10,000 bases of DNA from Rheinheimera sp. (lineage in GTDB: Bacteria; Pseudomonadota; Gammaproteobacteria; Enterobacterales; Alteromonadaceae): contig NZ_JAIWOI010000202.1 of NCBI RefSeq assembly GCF_020217005.1, positions 1 through 10,000 on the forward strand. The letters run 5' to 3'. Each line of letters begins with the position of its first letter. The stretch's first letter is position 1. This document shows, one piece after another, positions 6,658-10,000 of the stretch. Made by a program: the position numbers and the translations under genes. The notes under the pieces were generated by a model that ran no database searches, had not been told where the DNA came from, and saw only the letters and a list, made by a program, of their open reading frames with translations.

Positions 6658-7008
6658 CTATTCCTATGCTGTTTTCACTTGTTCAATACGCTGAGCCTGA
6701 TAGCGGCAAGTCACAGGCAGAAGCTTAAGCACTGCTTTGGACTGACTTCACTACTTCTGAGTGCACTTTTATGTGTAAAAGTGTAATTGCAATCTCAATA
6801 CATCATGTTTGCTGTCTGAAGGCTTCTTGGCTGCAGGGCGCTATAATAAAGGGCCTGCTAAGCCGAACTGGCTAAATTACAACTAACATAATCCTAAATT
6901 AATCTTAAGAAATTGCATTTTATCTTTTTGAGGGAATTTTGACCTGTTGCAGATTTTTTTGCTTTACCGTTATGCTTCATGTCCGGGCTGAGATAAGGGG
7001 ATACATCA
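6658..7008. other. 351-bp divergent intergenic region
   Basis: This lies between the cytochrome c gene (minus) and the split-barrel operon (plus). No coding frame is credible. It contains the inverted repeat at 6764-6783, a perfect TATAAT at 6842-6847 without a properly spaced -35, and an AT-rich stretch (6885-6970). A weak candidate promoter for the operon is TTGCAG (6947-6952), 18 bp, then TATGCT (6971-6976). A strong Shine-Dalgarno AAGGGG (6995-7000) sits 8 nt before the 7009 ATG. A small RNA cannot be excluded from the sequence alone. Confidence 0.6.
6764..6783. promoter_or_regulatory. perfect 20-bp inverted repeat, operator candidate
   Basis: CACTTTTA (6764-6771), a TGTG spacer, then TAAAAGTG (6776-6783). 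It sits 110 bp from the cytochrome start and 225 bp from the split-barrel operon start. The symmetry and AT-rich arms suit a dimeric regulator; no known consensus is matched. Confidence 0.4.
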
Positions 7009-7491
7009 ATGGTTATAGTGTTGAATCAGGACCTGCAGGACTTTATCCATCAGGGACTGTCTATCACAGCAGCCTCTCGGGATCCCCGTCTTATTCCTTC
7101 GATTAGTAAAGCTCTTGCCTGTCAGGTATTGCCGGATATCGGTGCTATTCGTCTTTTTGTAAATAAGGTTCAGGCCGGACAATTACTGGCTGATATCGTC
7201 AGCTCTCAGCGCATTGCAGTCACTTATTGTTTGCCGAGCAGCCATAAAACTATTCAGATTAAAGGCAGGCATGCAAAACAAACCGAATTACTGCCGGGAG
7301 ATCTGGAGCATACCCAGCAGTACGTCCAACGCCTATGTGAGGATCTGGAGTCAATGGGGTACGATCCGGATACTATCAGGCGTTATTTACATGTTGATCC
7401 TGAGGAACTGGCGGCCATCAGCTTCATGCCGGATTCTATCTTTGAACAGAGCCCGGGCGAAAATGCCGGCGAACCCATGGAGTTGAGTTGA
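7009..7491 (+). CDS. small PNPOx-like split-barrel (flavin-binding type) protein
   Basis: A pyridoxamine-5'-phosphate-oxidase-like split barrel, 160 residues and cytoplasmic. Residues 5-95 show the family strand pattern: LSITAASRDPRLIPSISKALACQVL, then IRLFV, LLADIVSSQRIAVTYCLPSSHKTIQIKGR. The last portion is the typical pairing of a non-polar strand with QxKG. A helical segment (about 97-126) follows, then FMPDSIFEQSPGENAG (139-154), an ending I associate with this subfamily, though I cannot check it here. The fold usually binds FMN, F420 or heme, but the ligand cannot be told here. The ATG at 7009 has AAGGGG 8 nt upstream. Its stop overlaps the next ATG by one base (TGATG), so the two products are probably translated together. 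No enzyme activity should be assigned. Confidence 0.8.
   Translation: MVIVLNQDLQDFIHQGLSITAASRDPRLIPSISKALACQVLPDIGAIRLFVNKVQAGQLLADIVSSQRIAVTYCLPSSHKTIQIKGRHAKQTELLPGDLEHTQQYVQRLCEDLESMGYDPDTIRRYLHVDPEELAAISFMPDSIFEQSPGENAGEPMELS
7479..7482 (+). promoter_or_regulatory. ribosome binding site deciding the start of the PNPOx-GAF gene
   Basis: GGAG sits 8 nt before the ATG at 7491, inside the end of the preceding gene. It favours this ATG over the TTG at 7488. Confidence 0.6.
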
Positions 7492-8822
7492 TGTTAAAGC
7501 TGGAACAGTTGCGAAACTGCTTTGAAGGCTATATTCCATCTACTATTGCCACCTGCGATCCGGATGGCATCCCTAATGTCAGCTATGTGTCACAAGTGCA
7601 TTATGTCGACAGCCAGCATATAGCCCTGACCTTTCAGTTCTTCAATAAAACCCGTAGGAATATTCTGGAAAATCCTCAGGCCACTTTATTAATTGCAGAC
7701 CCTTATACAGCCGCAAAATACCAGTTGGCAGTGTTGTATCGGCGTACCGAAGAATCAGGTCCTTTGTTTGAAAGTATGAAAGCCAAACTGGCAGGTCTGG
7801 CGTCTGAATCTGGGATGCAGCACGTATTTGTACTTAAGGGCGCTGATATTTATCAGGTGTTGAGTATTGAAGCCCAGGAAAAAGCCAGCGCTGCACTGTT
7901 GCCTGTTCATGATCCACTGTTGACGCTGAAGCAGTTGATGCAACAGTTACATCAGGCTCAGGATTTAGCACAACTGTTTCAACTGACCATGTCAGGGTTA
8001 CAGCAAGGTTTGGCTATTGAACACGCCATGTTACTGATAGCTGATGAAGCTGCAGCCAAGCTTTATACGGTAGAGACTGTTGGTTATGTCAACTCGGGCA
8101 TCGGCTCTGAGATCCCCTTTGGCTGTGGGGTGATAGGAACCGCGGCTTTGTATAAAACGCCAATACGAGTAGGGCATGCGGCACTGGATTACAATTATCT
8201 GCAGCTTCTTGATAAATGTCCGGAATCTGCATTGCAGCCTTCACTAGAAACTTTGATTGCTTATCCGGGATTGGCTCAACCTCAAAGTCAATTGGCTGTT
8301 CCAGTGTTATCGTCACAACGTTTACTGGCCGTGTTGTATGTTGAAAGCAAACAAGTGCGGCGTTTTAGCTATTCGGACGAAGATATGTTGACCTGTCTAG
8401 CGATGCAATTAGCCTTGCATATGGTAAGACTGCAACCAGCAGACGCAGAGACCGAGTTATGTTGTCCCGAGATCCAGCCGGAGCGGCTACCGGACGGAGC
8501 TATGGTTGGCATCCGTTATTTCAGTCGGGATCATAGCGTATTTGTAGAGCAGGACTACCTGATTAAAGGTGTTGCAGGCGCAATTTTATGGCGCTTACTC
8601 AGTTTGTACCAGCAACAAGGTCGGGTGCAGTTTTCCAATAAAGAACTGCGACTTGATAAGGCGCTGAATTTACCCGAAATAGATGACAATCTTGAAACCC
8701 GATTGCTACTGCTGCAAAGACGTTTGGCAGAGCGCTGCGATTTTATCCAAATCCGTAAAACAGGCCGCGGTAGTTTTCTGCTGGACGTGCGGCGGGCTTT
8801 ACAGCTTATGTGCCAGGCCTGA
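7491..8822 (+). CDS. PNPOx split barrel - GAF - putative winged-helix protein
   Basis: A 443-residue three-part protein, apparently a cytoplasmic sensor or regulator. Residues 1-128 are a second split barrel: STIATCDPDGIPNVSYVSQV near 17-36, FFNKTRRNILENPQATLLIADP at 50-71, and FVLKGADIYQVLSIE at 113-127. Residues about 145-312 fit a GAF domain: a helix LAQLFQLTMSGL, GLAIEHAMLLI, IPFGCGVIGTAAL at 208-220, and the closing LAVPVLSSQRLLAVLYVES at 268-286. Residues 338-436 begin with strands IRYFSRDHSVFV and continue GVAGAILWRLL, a helix pair LETRLLLLQRRLAERC and RKTGRGSFLLDV. This resembles an OmpR-type winged helix with a recognition helix and wing, but this is inference. It is translationally coupled to the small split-barrel gene, suggesting a shared ligand. 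No catalytic output domain is visible. The DNA target, if any, is unknown. Confidence 0.8.
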   Translation: MLKLEQLRNCFEGYIPSTIATCDPDGIPNVSYVSQVHYVDSQHIALTFQFFNKTRRNILENPQATLLIADPYTAAKYQLAVLYRRTEESGPLFESMKAKLAGLASESGMQHVFVLKGADIYQVLSIEAQEKASAALLPVHDPLLTLKQLMQQLHQAQDLAQLFQLTMSGLQQGLAIEHAMLLIADEAAAKLYTVETVGYVNSGIGSEIPFGCGVIGTAALYKTPIRVGHAALDYNYLQLLDKCPESALQPSLETLIAYPGLAQPQSQLAVPVLSSQRLLAVLYVESKQVRRFSYSDEDMLTCLAMQLALHMVRLQPADAETELCCPEIQPERLPDGAMVGIRYFSRDHSVFVEQDYLIKGVAGAILWRLLSLYQQQGRVQFSNKELRLDKALNLPEIDDNLETRLLLLQRRLAERCDFIQIRKTGRGSFLLDVRRALQLMCQA

Positions 8823-8823
8823 C

Positions 8824-9450
8824 TTAAGCCGCTGGATCGATCCGTCCCTGAAGACTGCTGTTATGTCTGAACCAGCCAGCTATGCTGTAGCGGGTTTCTG
8901 AGGCAGCTAATACCTCATGTGGGAAGCGGCAACTTTCAAAAACCACTAAAGTTCCGGCTTTTGGCTGTACTTTGCTGACTAATTGTTCCTGTTCGTCATA
9001 AATTAACAGTTCTCCGCCTTGCTCCACTGTATTGAGGTAACAAACGGTGGACAATACCCTGTTCGAACGGCCGACAAAGGCATCCAGGTGCTTCTGATAA
9101 AAATCCCCTAGCTGGTAACGGGCGTAATGGGCTTCAAAATCTATTAAGCCCAAAAAACAACGCCGGTTCATATCCTGTTGCAGTTGGGCCATCAATTGTA
9201 AATACCGCTGCTGCACAGGGTTGTTATGGCTCAGCCAGGCCGTGTGGTCTCGTCTTATTTGCTGATTCAACTGGTGTTGGCCCTGACGTCCAACTCCTGC
9301 CGCAGTCAGCGCTTGTTGTTGTACATCCTGATACAAGTCCTGACACAAATCAGCCGGGATCGCCTGCTCCAGAACGACATAACCTTGCTGATAAAAGGCG
9401 GGTGCTATTTGTTCCAGCCAGTCTGTTAAGGTGGGCCATTGATAAGACAT
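8824..9450 (-). CDS. 2-oxoglutarate/Fe(II) oxygenase, prolyl-hydroxylase (PPHD) type
   Basis: Cytoplasmic 2OG-dependent dioxygenase of the prolyl 4-hydroxylase / SM-20 type, 208 residues. The iron triad is intact: His121 and Asp123 in KHLDAF and His178 in FPHEVL. Arg187 in ETRYSIAGWF would bind 2-oxoglutarate. The segments RRDHTAWL (66-73), LFxGLxDFEAHYARY-like 99-112 and GTLVVFES (166-173) resemble the Pseudomonas prolyl hydroxylase PPHD, which is known to hydroxylate a proline of elongation factor Tu. A similar role here is a reasonable inference. The ATG at 9450 has no clear Shine-Dalgarno. Its stop is one base from that of the convergent PNPOx-GAF gene, with no terminator visible between. 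It may be co-transcribed with the upstream coiled-coil gene unless the hairpin at 9513-9548 stops transcription. Confidence 0.85.
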   Translation of the reverse strand: MSYQWPTLTDWLEQIAPAFYQQGYVVLEQAIPADLCQDLYQDVQQQALTAAGVGRQGQHQLNQQIRRDHTAWLSHNNPVQQRYLQLMAQLQQDMNRRCFLGLIDFEAHYARYQLGDFYQKHLDAFVGRSNRVLSTVCYLNTVEQGGELLIYDEQEQLVSKVQPKAGTLVVFESCRFPHEVLAASETRYSIAGWFRHNSSLQGRIDPAA

Positions 9451-9512
9451 TCAATCAGTCTGCTTTGAGTGATCAGGAAATTCCGGCTTTGTACGCCAGA
9501 AGCTGTATGCTG

Positions 9513-9548
9513 TCAAGACAGCAGCGCTATGTAACGCTGCTGTCTTGA
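9513..9548 (-). terminator. long perfect hairpin between the coiled-coil gene and the oxygenase
   Basis: Perfect 14-bp arms, TCAAGACAGCAGCG (9513-9526) and CGCTGCTGTCTTGA (9535-9548), with an 8-nt loop, start 12 bp beyond the stop of the minus-strand gene at 9560. No T-run follows, so termination would not be canonical. A competing inverted repeat TGCTGTC-AA-GACAGCA (9509-9524) shares the left arm. Confidence 0.55.
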
Positions 9549-9559
9549 AGTCGCTTGAC

Positions 9560-10000
9560 TTAATACTGGTAATAACTGGCTTTTTTCAGTAAGGCCGCTG
9601 CATCAATTTTACCTGTTACACATTGGTTTATATCCGCTTTTTTTACTACCCAATAGTGATCTTTTGCATCGTTCCGACCGGACAAACTTAATTGGAAAGA
9701 AACAAACTCCTGCTCTTTTAAATCGCGTAAACTGGCACCGTAATCACACAAGGTATTGCTGAATACCTGGCCTACTTTGGCCACCAGCTCAGTCTGGCGT
9801 TGTGCTGCCAGTTTTTGTTGTTCAGCACGTTTTTTATTGTATTCCTGCTCTTGCTCTGTCAGAGTCTTTTGCAACTGTGCCAGTTGGTTTTTCAGTTGGT
9901 CTGATTTTTGCGTAATTTCTTTTAACTTCTTTTGCTGCTCAGCATCGAGCTTACCTACTTTAGAAGAAAATTCGATATCGCGTTTTTCCCGTTCGTAATC
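9560..10000 (-). CDS. C-terminal part of a coiled-coil protein of unknown function
   Basis: The frame is open from the stop at 9560 to the right window edge, so 146 C-terminal residues are visible and the start lies outside. The TTG at 9874 is an internal leucine, not a start, because the same heptad-rich reading continues upstream. The first ~80 residues are charged and Gln/Lys/Glu-rich with heptad-like spacing (for example QKKLKEITQKSDQLKNQL and LTEQEQEYNKKRAEQQKL), typical of a coiled coil. A small terminal domain (~60 residues) has two cysteines, NTLCDYG and NQCVTG, which could form a disulfide if the protein is exported. It ends LKKASYYQY. I do not recognise a family. Location and function cannot be told without the N-terminus. 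Confidence 0.75.
   Translation of the reverse strand, partial: DYEREKRDIEFSSKVGKLDAEQQKKLKEITQKSDQLKNQLAQLQKTLTEQEQEYNKKRAEQQKLAAQRQTELVAKVGQVFSNTLCDYGASLRDLKEQEFVSFQLSLSGRNDAKDHYWVVKKADINQCVTGKIDAAALLKKASYYQY

Noticed and set aside
6842..6847. Perfect TATAAT as the main promoter of the split-barrel operon
   Set aside because: No -35 or extended -10 element at the right spacing, and the leader would be over 150 nt; a single hexamer match can arise by chance in AT-rich sequence.
9560..9874. Complete 104-aa gene starting at 9874
   Set aside because: The start is a TTG inside a longer coiled-coil frame that stays open to the window edge; the gene is partial, not complete.

Overview
The window looks like chromosomal core sequence from a gammaproteobacterium, most likely a member of the Alteromonadales close to Rheinheimera. 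This is inferred from the close protein resemblance of glpE, glpG, ubiC, ubiA and a rubredoxin reductase to gammaproteobacterial versions, and from the moderate GC content. I see no mobile element, CRISPR array, tRNA or rRNA. All genes look intact except at the two window edges.

Left part (1-2700): a possible membrane-protein start leaves the left edge on the minus strand. It is followed by a very acidic orphan protein (minus), then the overlapping pair glpE-glpG (plus; thiosulfate sulfurtransferase and rhomboid protease, without the glpR that follows them in E. coli). A convergent minus-strand gene encodes a FliL-like protein with an apparently cleavable signal peptide. A strong hairpin separates glpG from it and contains the glpG stop codon.

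Middle (2701-6660): a rubredoxin-NAD(P) reductase (minus) is divergent from the ubiC-ubiA operon (plus; first two steps of ubiquinone synthesis). No rubredoxin gene lies next to it. ubiA ends inside the 3' end of a convergent PepSY-type membrane protein (minus). Upstream of that, behind a good intrinsic terminator, is a secreted monoheme cytochrome c (minus). The theme here is electron transfer and quinones.

Right part (6658-10000): a 351-bp divergent intergenic region holds a perfect 20-bp inverted repeat. It precedes a two-gene plus-strand operon: a small split-barrel (PNPOx-like) flavin-binding-type protein, then a three-part protein with a PNPOx-like split barrel, a GAF domain and a C-terminal domain resembling a winged helix. 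This pair is the least understood and most interesting part of the window; it could be a flavin- or redox-responsive regulatory module. It converges, with one base between stops, on a 2-oxoglutarate/Fe(II) oxygenase resembling the Pseudomonas prolyl hydroxylase that modifies EF-Tu. The right edge holds the C-terminal part of a coiled-coil protein of unknown function, followed by a long perfect hairpin.
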